From Marixanthomonas sp002364245 (GTDB lineage: Bacteria; Bacteroidota; Bacteroidia; Flavobacteriales; Flavobacteriaceae): a DNA stretch of 64,000 bases. The stretch is taken from contig CAXAZF010000006.1 in NCBI GenBank assembly GCA_963973455.1, positions 156,406-220,405 on the forward strand, read 5' to 3'. This document shows, piece after piece, positions 33,917-43,075 of the stretch (position 1 is its first letter; each line of letters starts with the position of its first letter). The notes below the pieces were generated by a model that was not told the DNA's origin, did not search any database, and saw only the letters and a list, made by a program, of their open reading frames with translations. Both the position numbers and the translations under genes were made by a program.

Positions 33917-35011
33917 TTATATTCTAAACCCAATTCCAAATTCAACACCTTCCACTTTTGCTCCGTGCGATTTTAAGGTTGTTACTCCAAAAATTTGATC
34001 TGTTAGATAATATTTTAAACCAGCTCTAATGTAGGTCCTTCCTTCAAAATCGTATGGGTAATAGGCGTAGTAGCCAAATTGTGATACAACCGACAGTTTA
34101 TTTAGAGTAAGTTCGTGCCCCACGAAAACACCTACGCGCTTATAATCTTCATCACCGGTAAGCGATCTATCAAGTTGAGAGGCCACTAAATAATCTATTT
34201 GTTTTTTTAAAAATTCTGAAAAAAAGACGTCGGCACCAATTTGAAACTTACTTTTATAACTCACCCGTTTATCCAAAAAAGTAGAAACCACTAAAAAGGG
34301 ATGTTGCCCTAAGCCTACATAATCACTTTCATTGATTCCGCTTCGCAATGCTAAATTGAACTTAATAGGTTCTGATATATTTTCGTCGGTTACATTCTTT
34401 ATATATTCAGAATTCTCTGTTTCAAATTCATATTGCAACCCAACATTGAAAGTAAATGAATTGGTACTGGAATTAGGCGCCCTAAAATTTCCGTTGGAAT
34501 AATGAACCAGGGCCAAACCTGCTTGTAGCCCAATATTTTTGAATAAATTCTTTTTATTGTAGTTGAGCAACAAATAGGTAGAGCTTAAAAAATCACTTCC
34601 GTAAGCATTATTTTTAAAATTGGTTTCCAAATCAAATGGATTGGTGTTATATGCAATCCCTTGACCAATTCTAAAAACGACATTTCGATTTAAAAAGTAG
34701 AAGTTGAAATGACCGTATAATCCATAATTTTCACCTAAAATTTCATTTCCAGGATTTTGATGTACCACCGAAACGCCCCAATCGGGATAGTTGTATTCTC
34801 TATGCCAGCGTTTTGACCCAAATGTTTTTTTATTATATCCTAAGATAAACCCTTGAGGATGGTCTGTTACCAAATGTGCAATATCTTTATTATGCCGAAC
34901 AATGGTGCCATAAAAATAGTTTGCATCCATAAAAAACCCAGAACGTGTTTCCTCTTGTGAAAAAAGAAATAGTGGACCAAAAAGAAGTAGTATAAGTAGG
35001 CTTTTTTTCAT
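33917..35011 (-). CDS. PagL-like (acyloxyacyl hydrolase/lipid A deacylase family) outer-membrane protein, copy A
   Basis: 364 aa from the ATG at 35011 (MKKSLLILLLFGPLFLFSQ). The barrel sequence parallels copy B throughout (ANYFYGTIVRHNKDIAHL, ENYGLYGHFNFYFLNRN, IGQGIAYNTNPFD). The PagL-type motif is present as HYSNGNFRAPN. First gene of the duplicated barrel/lipoprotein module. The predicted role is removal of an acyl chain from lipid A in the outer membrane. This rests on the HxSN motif and barrel fold only. Confidence 0.8.
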   Translation of the reverse strand: MKKSLLILLLFGPLFLFSQEETRSGFFMDANYFYGTIVRHNKDIAHLVTDHPQGFILGYNKKTFGSKRWHREYNYPDWGVSVVHQNPGNEILGENYGLYGHFNFYFLNRNVVFRIGQGIAYNTNPFDLETNFKNNAYGSDFLSSTYLLLNYNKKNLFKNIGLQAGLALVHYSNGNFRAPNSSTNSFTFNVGLQYEFETENSEYIKNVTDENISEPIKFNLALRSGINESDYVGLGQHPFLVVSTFLDKRVSYKSKFQIGADVFFSEFLKKQIDYLVASQLDRSLTGDEDYKRVGVFVGHELTLNKLSVVSQFGYYAYYPYDFEGRTYIRAGLKYYLTDQIFGVTTLKSHGAKVEGVEFGIGFRI

Positions 35012-35040
35012 TGACGGCAAAGTAACGCAAAATTTCAGTC

Positions 35041-35982
35041 TTAAAAAGGCAAGTTTTTTAAATCTACATTTCCGCCAGAAATAATAATCCCTATTTTTTT
35101 ATTACTAAAAAATGTTTGTTTTTTAAGCACCGCAGCTAATGGTACAGCCGATGAAGGTTCTACTATAACTTTCATACGTTCCCAAATAAGCCGCATGGCA
35201 GCAATAATTTCAGTTTCTTCCACACGTATTATTTCAAGGACTAATTTATTGATTATGGGAAAGTTTTGATCGCCCAAATTTGTTCGTAATCCATCGGCAA
35301 CCGTATTTGCCATTTCGTTGGTTTCAATTTTTCCAGTTTGTAAGGAACGCCACGCATCGTCGGCTTTAAGGGGTTCTCCACCAAACACTTTACAAGTCGG
35401 GCTTAAGTAATGAGCTGCTAACGCCGTACCAGCAATTAATCCGCCCCCTCCTACTGGGGTTAGAATATAATCTAAATCAGAATGCTTTTTTATCAATTCA
35501 ATTGCTGCTGTTCCTTGCCCTAAAATCACATCTATATTATTGGAAGGGTGAATAAAAGTCGCCCCTGTTTCCTTCTGAATTTGGTTTGCTTCTCTTTCAC
35601 GGTCATCGAGGGTGGGTTGAGATTCCGTAATAATTCCTCCATATTCTTTTACTGCTTCCTTTTTAACTTTTGGGGCGTTTGAAGGCATTACGATATAGGC
35701 TTTCACCCCTAAGTTTTTAGCTGCTAAGGATAATGCCTGAGCAAAATTTCCCGAAGAATGTGTTACTACACCTGCCTCCTTTTGAGTTTCTGACAATTGT
35801 TGTATGGCATTAATGGCACCCCGCATTTTGAAAGCACCCATTTTCTGAAAATTTTCGCACTTAAAATATAATTTTGCTTCAACTAAATTATTTAACAAAG
35901 TTGAAGTAAGCACAGGTGTTTGATGCACAAAAGGCCTCACACGTTTGTAGGCAGCAAGGACTACTTCTTTAGATGGAATCAT
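35041..35982 (-). CDS. PLP-dependent threonine/serine dehydratase or serine racemase family protein
   Basis: 313-aa fold-type II PLP enzyme. The PLP lysine lies in KCENFQKMGAFKMRGA, the substrate loop is SSGNFAQAL, and the phosphate-binding glycines are GGGGLIAG. It lacks the C-terminal ACT domain of biosynthetic IlvA, so catabolic threonine ammonia-lyase, serine dehydratase or serine racemase are all possible. Nearest neighbours are cysH upstream and the PagL-like module downstream, which do not settle the substrate. Confidence 0.85.
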   Translation of the reverse strand: MIPSKEVVLAAYKRVRPFVHQTPVLTSTLLNNLVEAKLYFKCENFQKMGAFKMRGAINAIQQLSETQKEAGVVTHSSGNFAQALSLAAKNLGVKAYIVMPSNAPKVKKEAVKEYGGIITESQPTLDDREREANQIQKETGATFIHPSNNIDVILGQGTAAIELIKKHSDLDYILTPVGGGGLIAGTALAAHYLSPTCKVFGGEPLKADDAWRSLQTGKIETNEMANTVADGLRTNLGDQNFPIINKLVLEIIRVEETEIIAAMRLIWERMKVIVEPSSAVPLAAVLKKQTFFSNKKIGIIISGGNVDLKNLPF

Positions 35983-35990
35983 ACGGTATC

Positions 35991-36028
35991 ATTTCTGAAA
36001 AGGGAAAATACTATATTTTTTCAGAAAT
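35991..36028. terminator. Inverted repeat downstream of cysH
   Basis: ATTTCTGAAAA (35991-36001) and TTTTCAGAAAT (36018-36028) are perfect 11-bp complements around a 16-nt loop, just after the cysH stop codon. It could end the cysH transcript, although the T-run lies within the stem rather than after it. Confidence 0.45.
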
Positions 36029-36048
36029 ATATAGAAACAGACTTGAAG

Positions 36049-36681
36049 TTATCCTTTTAAGTGAATGCCACATTCTCTGTTTTCGAGCGCTTTTACAGGA
36101 TCGTAATAGTCAAGTTCAATAGGAAGATTATGGTTTTTCATATAGTGTAACATTTCAGCATCTGTAAAATGATAAAATGGACAAACTTTTAAAATACCGT
36201 CTTTTGTAAAGCTTAAAATGTCAATCGATTTACGATAATTAGTTTGATGTTTTCTAAGGTTAGTAAACCATAGATCAGGTTTATATTTTTGTAATGCTTC
36301 TTGAAATGGTTCTAATTTTACTTTTTCAGAAAAAAACTCATGTTTTGGGTTCTCTATAGTTGGTTCTCCTACAATATTATCGATAAAAGCAGTGGTATAA
36401 TTAGGTGTAAAAATATCAATGTTTAACTGTAGTTTTTCAATTAAGTGATGGGCGTGAGTATAGGTTGCTTTGGTATTATACCCTGTATCGCACCAAACAA
36501 TTTGCAATTCTTTTTGTTGAAGTGTAGTCGCATACAACAATGCTGCTGAATAGGGACCGAAACTAGTGGTGAGCCAAGGGTTTTCGGCAAATTGTAAGAC
36601 AAATTTTATAATTTCTGAAGGCTGCTCGTGCCGTAAATTTTGATTAAAAAGATGTATATTCTTTGATGAAATAAACTTCAT
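36049..36681 (-). CDS. cysH: Phosphoadenylyl-sulfate (PAPS) reductase-like protein
   Basis: 210 aa of the CysH family, which reduces activated sulfate to sulfite. The N-terminal nucleotide-binding region includes TSFGPYSAALLY (a modified P-loop). NLRKHQTNYRKSIDIL corresponds to the substrate Arg motif, and the C-terminal catalytic Cys is in RECGIHLKG. The Cys pairs that hold a 4Fe-4S cluster in APS reductases are absent, so it is more like the PAPS type. It has its own -7 box TATATTTG (36722-36715, minus strand) and follows the Rrf2 regulator by 72 bp. Confidence 0.82.
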   Translation of the reverse strand: MKFISSKNIHLFNQNLRHEQPSEIIKFVLQFAENPWLTTSFGPYSAALLYATTLQQKELQIVWCDTGYNTKATYTHAHHLIEKLQLNIDIFTPNYTTAFIDNIVGEPTIENPKHEFFSEKVKLEPFQEALQKYKPDLWFTNLRKHQTNYRKSIDILSFTKDGILKVCPFYHFTDAEMLHYMKNHNLPIELDYYDPVKALENRECGIHLKG

Positions 36682-36753
36682 AGTCTTATTACCCTATAGA
36701 ATTAGTGGACTTTACAAATATAACACATTCCATAATTACTATAAAGCATCTGT

Positions 36754-37170
36754 CTATTCTTTAATTATAATATCTTCGAGTGTAGTATTTTCAAAGATTT
36801 TAAGGGTATTATCCCTAACCTGAATCATTAATTTGTGAACAGAACAAATAGATTCATCTGGACAATCATCACATTTCTCATAGAAATTTAAACTCACGCA
36901 CGGTACCATAGCAATGGGGCCTTCCAATATCCTGTATACTTCAGCAACCTTTATTTCATTTGAATTTTTCAACAAATAATAACCGCCTCCTTTTCCTTTT
37001 TTAGAACCTAGAAAACCAGCTTTTCGCATACTAAGAAGAATACTTTCCAAAAATTTCTGTGAAATATTTTCGGACTCTGCGATTATAGAAATTGGCACAG
37101 GCTCTTCCTCCTCTCGCTTGGCTAGAAATGTGAGTGCCTTTAGTCCATATTTGGTTTTTCGTGATAGCAT
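36754..37170 (-). CDS. Rrf2-family transcriptional regulator with cysteine cluster
   Basis: 138-aa winged-helix regulator of the Rrf2 family (MLSRKTKYGLKALTFLAKRE, the recognition region ISQKFLESILLSMRKAGFLGSKKGKGGGYYL). Cysteines 91, 100, 103 and 109 (CVSLNFYEKCDDCPDESIC) could bind an Fe-S cluster as in IscR or NsrR, or sense thiols. Its position between metF and cysH suggests control of sulfur assimilation, as with CymR. A palindrome AAATTATgATAATTT (37198-37212) lies 28 bp upstream of its start. Confidence 0.88.
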   Translation of the reverse strand: MLSRKTKYGLKALTFLAKREEEEPVPISIIAESENISQKFLESILLSMRKAGFLGSKKGKGGGYYLLKNSNEIKVAEVYRILEGPIAMVPCVSLNFYEKCDDCPDESICSVHKLMIQVRDNTLKIFENTTLEDIIIKE

Positions 37171-37197
37171 TCTTTATATAATATAATAAAAACTATA

Positions 37198-37212
37198 AAA
37201 TTATGATAATTT
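37198..37212. promoter_or_regulatory. Palindrome upstream of the Rrf2 gene, candidate operator
   Basis: AAATTAT-G-ATAATTT is a perfect 15-bp palindrome in the 61-bp gap between metF and the Rrf2 gene. Its position fits an autoregulatory site. The region is very AT-rich, so chance is a real alternative. Confidence 0.4.
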
Positions 37213-37231
37213 ATATTCTATGCATACTCTT

Positions 37232-38188
37232 TTAAAAAAGATTTGAAGCGATTTGTCTAATATTATCACTTTTTCCCATTGAATAATAGTGTAAAAAAGG
37301 AGTTTCACTTTTAATAAGCTCCTTACTTTGTGCTATGCACCACTCTATTCCTACTTGACGCACCGCTTTATTATCTTTACATTTTGCAACTTCATTAGTA
37401 AGTGCTTCTGGCAAATCTACGTGGAATCGGTGCGGTAATATAGATAGTTGTTTTTTAGTTGAAATGGGCTTTAATCCTGGAATAATAGGGACGGTAATTC
37501 CACTTTTTCGGCATGCTGCTACAAATTCAAAAAACTTTGCATTGTCAAAGAATAGCTGGGTAACAATGTATGAAGCTCCTTTCTCTATTTTTTTCTTTAA
37601 ATAGGCAATATCACTTCGTAGACTTGGGGCCTCCATATGCTTTTCAGGGTAGCCTGCTACACCAACACAAAAATTTGTTTTTGATTGATTTACCGTTTCA
37701 TCATCTAAATACTTCCCTTTATTCATCTGTATAATTTGTTTTACGAGGCCATCTGCGTAACAATGTCCGTCTTTTTCGGGTTTAAAATATACTTCAGATT
37801 TCACCGCATCACCTCTTAGAGCCATAACATTGTCTATACCTAAAAAGTCCAAGTCGATTAAAAAGTTCTCTGTATCCTCTTTGGTAAAACCGCCACACAA
37901 TACATGCGGGATGGCATCTACTTTATATTTATTTTGAATCGCAGCACAAATACCAACCGTACCAGGACGTTTTCGGACTATCTTTTTTTGCAATAATCCA
38001 TTTTCCATTTCTTTATAAACATATTCCTCTCGATGATAGGTTACATCTATAAATGGTGGTTTAAATTCCATTAATGGGTCAATACTATCAAAAACAGATT
38101 GAATATTTCTACCTTTTAATGGCGGTAATATTTCAAATGAAAACTGCGTGTTTCCGTTTTTGTTTTCTATGTGTTCTATTACTTTCAT
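37232..38188 (-). CDS. metF: 5,10-methylenetetrahydrofolate reductase
   Basis: Flavoenzyme that supplies 5-methyl-THF for methionine synthase. It is 318 aa with the MetF barrel motifs FSFEILPPLKGR, DVTYH, NVMALRGD and VTQLFFDNAKFFEF. The start overlaps the stop of the MetH C-terminal gene by 4 bp (ATGA). It is the last gene of the compact methionine operon that begins behind the SAM-I riboswitch. Confidence 0.95.
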   Translation of the reverse strand: MKVIEHIENKNGNTQFSFEILPPLKGRNIQSVFDSIDPLMEFKPPFIDVTYHREEYVYKEMENGLLQKKIVRKRPGTVGICAAIQNKYKVDAIPHVLCGGFTKEDTENFLIDLDFLGIDNVMALRGDAVKSEVYFKPEKDGHCYADGLVKQIIQMNKGKYLDDETVNQSKTNFCVGVAGYPEKHMEAPSLRSDIAYLKKKIEKGASYIVTQLFFDNAKFFEFVAACRKSGITVPIIPGLKPISTKKQLSILPHRFHVDLPEALTNEVAKCKDNKAVRQVGIEWCIAQSKELIKSETPFLHYYSMGKSDNIRQIASNLF

Positions 38189-40887
38189 GTGTCTGCTCTA
38201 TTCGATTTTAACCAGTTTTCAGCTTTTTCAACTGGAATATTTTTCCGCTTTGCAAAATCGTTTACTTGATCGTTTTTGATTTTCCCCACTCCAAAATACC
38301 GTGCTTCAGGGTTGGCAAAATAATAGCCGGATACCGATGCTGCAGGCCACATCGCCAAACTTTCGGTAAGTTGGACACCTATACTTTCTTCTACTTTTAA
38401 AAGTTGCCAGATGGTTTCTTTTTCCAAATGGTCGGGACATGCTGGATAACCAGGGGCAGGGCGAATACCTTTATAAGTTTCTTTAATCAATTCTTCATTG
38501 GTTAAGGTTTCATTTTTTGAATATCCCCAATGCTCTTTCCGAACCTTCTCGTGTAAATATTCAGCGAACGCTTCGGCAAGACGATCTGCCAATGCCTTTA
38601 TCATAATGGCATTGTAATCGTCTAATGCCACTCTATATTTCTCGGCCTCTTCGTGTGCACCGAACCCAGCTGAAACACAGAAACAGCCAACATAATCTTG
38701 TCTTTTACTTTCTTTAGGGGCTATAAAATCTGCCAACGCAATGTTTGGTCTTCCTTTGGCTTTTTTACTTTGTTGGCGCAAGGTTCTAAAGTACGTAGTT
38801 TCTTTTTTTCCTTCGGAAGAATAACTAACTTGAATATCGTCGTCATTAATCGTATTGGCTTCAAAAAGACCGAAAACAGCTTTGCCTTCCAATATCTTTT
38901 CTGAAAAGATTTTCTGAAGCATTTCTTGCGCATCATTATACAATTCAGTGGCTTGAACGCCCACTACCTCATCGGTTAAAAGTTCTGGAAACTTGCCGTG
39001 TAAGTCCCAACTTCTGAAAAAAGGCGTCCAATCTATATACGCTTCAAGCTTGGAAAGGTCAAAATTTTCCAGTGTCTGTACACCCAATTCTTTAGGTTTT
39101 ACAATTTCTGAAGTATCCCAATCTATTTTAAATTTGTTCTTCCTTATTTCATTTAAAGGAAGATAGGTTTTGGTCTTTTGACGTTTCAGAAATGATTCTC
39201 GAAAAGAAGCATATTCAGTTTTTAAATTGTTTTTATAATCTATAGCTGTTTCCTTTTGCAACAAATCGCCCACCACGGTTACCGCCCGCGAGGCATCATT
39301 TACATGAATTACAGCATTATCGTATTGGGTATCAATCTTTACAGCGGTGTGTATCCTGCTCGTGGTTGCACCACCAATAAGCAACGGGACAGTAAAATTT
39401 TGCCGCTGCATTTCTGAAGCTAGAAAAGCCATTTCGTCCAATGAAGGTGTAATGAGACCACTTAAACCAATAGCATCTACGTTGTGTTTTTTAGCTTCGC
39501 TTATAATTTTATCGGGCGGTACCATAACACCTAAATCTATTATTTCATAATTGTTGCAAGCCAAGACTACACCAACGATATTTTTGCCAATGTCGTGAAC
39601 ATCGCCTTTAACTGTGGCCAATAAAATTTTACCCTTTGCATAGTCATTTGCTCCATCTTTTTCGTCTTCAATAAACGGTAACAAGTATGCAACGGCTTTT
39701 TTCATTACCCGCGCCGACTTTACTACTTGCGGCAAAAACATTTTTCCGCTGCCAAAAAGATCGCCCACTACATTCATTCCCGTCATTAAATGGCCTTCAA
39801 TTACCATAATTGGTTTGGACACACTTTTTCGAGCTTCCTCTACATCCGCTACAATATAAGTGTCAATTCCTTTTACTAAGGCGTGGGTAATTTTTTCCTG
39901 AAGTGATTGCTCCCGCCAAGAAAGATCAACTTCTTGTTTTTTGGATGTTCCTTTAACGGTTTCAGCAAAGCTCAATAACCGTTCAGTGGCATCATCACGC
40001 CTGTCGAGAATGACATCTTCTACACGCTGTAACAAATCTTTTGGAATATTATCATACACTTCCAACAAGGCGGGGTTTACAATACCAATGTTCATTCCGG
40101 CATCGATGGCGTGATATAGAAACACAGAGTGCATGGCTTCTCGTACAGGATTATTTCCTCTAAAACTAAATGAAACATTGCTCACGCCTCCACTAATGCT
40201 ACAATGTGGTAAGTTTTGTTTTACCCAGCGTGTTGCTTCAATAAAATTAATGGCATTTTTTCTGTGTTCGTCCATTCCAGTGGCGACAGGAAAAATGTTT
40301 AAATCGAAGATGATGTCTTCTGCCGGAAATTGAACGATATTCACCAGCAGTTCATACGATCGTTTTGCAATTTCAATGCGCCGTTCGTAAGTGTCTGCTT
40401 GCCCTTTTTCATCAAAAGCCATAATAATTACTGCAGCGCCGTAGCGTTTTATTAACGTTGCTTGTTCAATAAAGGTTTGTTCACCTTCTTTTAAGCTAAT
40501 GGAATTCACAATACATTTGCCTTGTACCACTTGCAGTCCGGCTTCAATAATCTCCCATTTTGAGCTATCTATCATAATGGGAACCCTTGCAATATCGGGT
40601 TCTGCCATAACAAGGTTGAGGAATTTGACCATCGCCTGAACCCCATCTATGAGGCCATCGTCCATATTGACATCGATAATTTGTGCGCCGCCTTCTACTT
40701 GATGCCTGGCAATCGTTAACGCTTCGTCGTACTTATCTTCATTGATCAATCGTAAAAATTTACGCGACCCAGCCACATTGGTTCGCTCTCCTACATTGAT
40801 AAAATTACTTTCTGGTGTGATTACCAAAGGCTCTAACCCTGAAAGTTTCAACTGTTTTGTGATAGGCTTTGTCGCGATTCCCTCCAT
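38185..40887 (-). CDS. metH: Methionine synthase, pterin/cobalamin/activation part (split MetH)
   Basis: 900 aa carrying the C-terminal modules of cobalamin-dependent methionine synthase: the pterin-binding domain (about 15-290, with NVGERTNVAGSRKF), the cobalamin cap and B12 domain (about 330-560, with the ligand His in KGDVHDIGKNIVGVV) and the SAM-binding reactivation domain (about 590-890, with RPAPGYPACPDH). The homocysteine domain is a separate gene 2 bp upstream. It starts with its own ATG, and the 2-bp gap shows a true gene split rather than a frameshift. Confidence 0.94.
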   Translation of the reverse strand: MEGIATKPITKQLKLSGLEPLVITPESNFINVGERTNVAGSRKFLRLINEDKYDEALTIARHQVEGGAQIIDVNMDDGLIDGVQAMVKFLNLVMAEPDIARVPIMIDSSKWEIIEAGLQVVQGKCIVNSISLKEGEQTFIEQATLIKRYGAAVIIMAFDEKGQADTYERRIEIAKRSYELLVNIVQFPAEDIIFDLNIFPVATGMDEHRKNAINFIEATRWVKQNLPHCSISGGVSNVSFSFRGNNPVREAMHSVFLYHAIDAGMNIGIVNPALLEVYDNIPKDLLQRVEDVILDRRDDATERLLSFAETVKGTSKKQEVDLSWREQSLQEKITHALVKGIDTYIVADVEEARKSVSKPIMVIEGHLMTGMNVVGDLFGSGKMFLPQVVKSARVMKKAVAYLLPFIEDEKDGANDYAKGKILLATVKGDVHDIGKNIVGVVLACNNYEIIDLGVMVPPDKIISEAKKHNVDAIGLSGLITPSLDEMAFLASEMQRQNFTVPLLIGGATTSRIHTAVKIDTQYDNAVIHVNDASRAVTVVGDLLQKETAIDYKNNLKTEYASFRESFLKRQKTKTYLPLNEIRKNKFKIDWDTSEIVKPKELGVQTLENFDLSKLEAYIDWTPFFRSWDLHGKFPELLTDEVVGVQATELYNDAQEMLQKIFSEKILEGKAVFGLFEANTINDDDIQVSYSSEGKKETTYFRTLRQQSKKAKGRPNIALADFIAPKESKRQDYVGCFCVSAGFGAHEEAEKYRVALDDYNAIMIKALADRLAEAFAEYLHEKVRKEHWGYSKNETLTNEELIKETYKGIRPAPGYPACPDHLEKETIWQLLKVEESIGVQLTESLAMWPAASVSGYYFANPEARYFGVGKIKNDQVNDFAKRKNIPVEKAENWLKSNRADT

Positions 40888-40889
40888 AA

Positions 40890-41906
40890 TTAAGCTGTTT
40901 GTAGGTTATTCATGGTACTGAAAAGTCTTGGTTGGTATGTTGAAGCTACGGCTGCAATTGCTTTAATATGTTCGGGTGTGGTACCACAACACCCGCCAAC
41001 AATATTGACCAGCTTTTTATCTAAATATTCTTTGATGTAGGAAGCCATTTCCTCGGGACTTTGGTCATATTCCCCAAAAGCATTAGGTAGTCCTGCATTA
41101 GGATGGGCAGAAGTTGCCGCACCGGTTTGTTTTGAAATCACTTCCAGATGAGGCAATAATTGCTCAGCCCCTAACGCACAATTAAAACCAACGCTCAGTA
41201 ACGGAATATGCGAAATGGATATTAAAAATGCTTCGGCAGTTTGCCCAGACAAGGTTCGCCCAGAAGCATCGGTTATCGTTCCACTTACCATAATAGGAAC
41301 ATTGCTGTTTCGTTCGGCTTTCACTTCTTCAATAGCAAATAAAGCTGCTTTGGCATTTAGCGTATCAAACACTGTTTCGACCAAGAGAATATCTGCTCCT
41401 CCATCTAATAAGCCCTCGGTTTGCTGTTTGTAGGCAATTCGAAGTTCGTCAAAAGAAATCGCCCTAAAACCGGGATCGTTTACATCGGGTGACATGCTTG
41501 CCGTTTTATTAGTTGGCCCAATAGAACCAGCTACAAATCTGGGTTTATCAGGGTTCGCCTTTGTAATTTCACCGGCTACGGTTTTGGCAATTTTAGCAGA
41601 TTCATAATTTAATTCATAAACCAAATGTTCCATTTCATAATCGGCCATGGCTATGGTGGTTGATGAAAATGTATTTGTTTCCACGATATCGGCTCCGGCT
41701 TCGAAATACTTTCTATGTATTTCGGCAATTGCTTGAGGCTGTGTCAATGACAGTAAATCGTTATTTCCTTTTACTGAAATATGAAAATCTTTAAACCGCT
41801 TGCCGCGGAAATCTTCTTCAGAAAAATTATACTGCTGCAACATCGTACCCATGGCACCATCCAATATTAAAATACGGTCTTCTAATACTTTTACCAACGT
41901 GCTCAT
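40890..41906 (-). CDS. metH: Methionine synthase, homocysteine-binding part (split MetH)
   Basis: 338-aa homocysteine S-methyltransferase domain corresponding to the N-terminal barrel of MetH. It starts at about LILDGAMGTMLQQYNF. The zinc cysteines are in VGFNCALGAEQ and GGCCGTTPEHI. It must work with the 900-aa protein encoded next, which holds folate, cobalamin and reactivation domains. Split MetH is known in Bacteroidota. It overlaps the upstream metZ-like gene by 4 bp. Confidence 0.93.
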   Translation of the reverse strand: MSTLVKVLEDRILILDGAMGTMLQQYNFSEEDFRGKRFKDFHISVKGNNDLLSLTQPQAIAEIHRKYFEAGADIVETNTFSSTTIAMADYEMEHLVYELNYESAKIAKTVAGEITKANPDKPRFVAGSIGPTNKTASMSPDVNDPGFRAISFDELRIAYKQQTEGLLDGGADILLVETVFDTLNAKAALFAIEEVKAERNSNVPIMVSGTITDASGRTLSGQTAEAFLISISHIPLLSVGFNCALGAEQLLPHLEVISKQTGAATSAHPNAGLPNAFGEYDQSPEEMASYIKEYLDKKLVNIVGGCCGTTPEHIKAIAAVASTYQPRLFSTMNNLQTA

Positions 41907-43075
41907 AACTTGATTTTTTGAAGTGCTTGATCTATATCTGAAATAATATCCGTTATATGTTCCAACCCTACTGAAATACGCACCAGACCATCGGTTATAC
42001 CGGTTTCTTGTCTGTCTTCTTCAGAAAGCTTGCTATGTGTTGTTGAGGCAGGATGTGTCGCTATGGTTCGGGTATCGCCCAAGTTGGCCGAGAGCGAGCA
42101 CATTTTCAAATTATTTAAAAACTGTCTGCCAACGTCAATACCGCCTTTTAATTCAATACTTACAATGGTTCCACCTTTTTTCATTTGCTTTTTTGCAATT
42201 TCATATTGTGGATGCGACGGAAGAAAAGGATACCAAACGGATTGCACAGCAGAATGATTTTCTAAAAAAGCAGCCAGTTGAAATGCATTCTCGCAATGTT
42301 TATCGACCCGCACCGCAAGGGTTTCCAAACTTTTTGAAAGCACCCAGGCATTAAAGGGTGATAATGCCGGACCTGAATTTCTCGAAAACAAATAAATTTC
42401 CCGAATCAAATCGGCCCGACCTACGGTAACACCACCCAATACACGACCTTGCCCATCAATTAACTTTGTAGCCGAATGAATCACCAAATCGGCTCCAAAT
42501 TCAATAGGTTGTTGTAGGTATGGCGTTGCAAAGCAATTATCGATAATTAAAATCAGATTGTACTTTTTGGCAATAGCTCCTAACTTTTCTAAATCTAAAA
42601 TAGCAACTGCCGGATTGGTTGGTGTTTCAGCATATAATATTTTAGTGTTTTCTTGAATACAGTTTTCTATAGAATCTACTTCATCTGTTTTAAAAAAAGT
42701 AGTTTTAATATCCCATTTGGGTAAAAACTTGGTGAATAAACTGTGTGTTGAGCCGAAAACACTTCGGCACGAGACAATATGGTCACCACTATTCAATAAA
42801 GCGGCAAACGTTGAAAAAACAGCAGACATACCTGTCGCAAAGGCATAGCCTGCTTCAGCTTTTTCCATTTTACATATTTTCTTTACAAATTCTGAGGTAT
42901 TGGGATTTGTAAACCGACTATAGATATTCCGCTGCTTTTCTTCAGCAAACGAGGCACGCATATCTTCAGCATCATCAAATACAAAGCTTGATGTTACATA
43001 CAATGGATTAGAGTGCTCTTTAAACTGAGAGCGCTCCAACTGTGTTCTAATAGCATCGGTTTCAAAATGTGTCAT
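41903..43075 (-). CDS. Trans-sulfuration family PLP enzyme, MetZ-like
   Basis: 390 aa, Cys/Met metabolism PLP enzyme family. The PLP lysine is in HSATKLIDGQGRVLGG, with SRFTNPNTSEF and FATGMSAVFS. The closest match I recognise is O-succinylhomoserine sulfhydrylase (MetZ), but cystathionine gamma-synthase or -lyase cannot be excluded. A second, different sulfhydrylase (metY, 45689) heads the same operon, so the two may use different acyl-homoserines or sulfur donors. It overlaps both neighbours by 4 bp. Confidence 0.85.
   Translation of the reverse strand: MTHFETDAIRTQLERSQFKEHSNPLYVTSSFVFDDAEDMRASFAEEKQRNIYSRFTNPNTSEFVKKICKMEKAEAGYAFATGMSAVFSTFAALLNSGDHIVSCRSVFGSTHSLFTKFLPKWDIKTTFFKTDEVDSIENCIQENTKILYAETPTNPAVAILDLEKLGAIAKKYNLILIIDNCFATPYLQQPIEFGADLVIHSATKLIDGQGRVLGGVTVGRADLIREIYLFSRNSGPALSPFNAWVLSKSLETLAVRVDKHCENAFQLAAFLENHSAVQSVWYPFLPSHPQYEIAKKQMKKGGTIVSIELKGGIDVGRQFLNNLKMCSLSANLGDTRTIATHPASTTHSKLSEEDRQETGITDGLVRISVGLEHITDIISDIDQALQKIKL

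Noticed and set aside
40885..40892. Possible frameshift joining the two metH genes into one full-length gene
   Set aside because: The upstream gene ends in its own stop and the downstream gene has a proper ATG 2 bp later. The two-gene form is known in Bacteroidota, and both ends look like natural termini.
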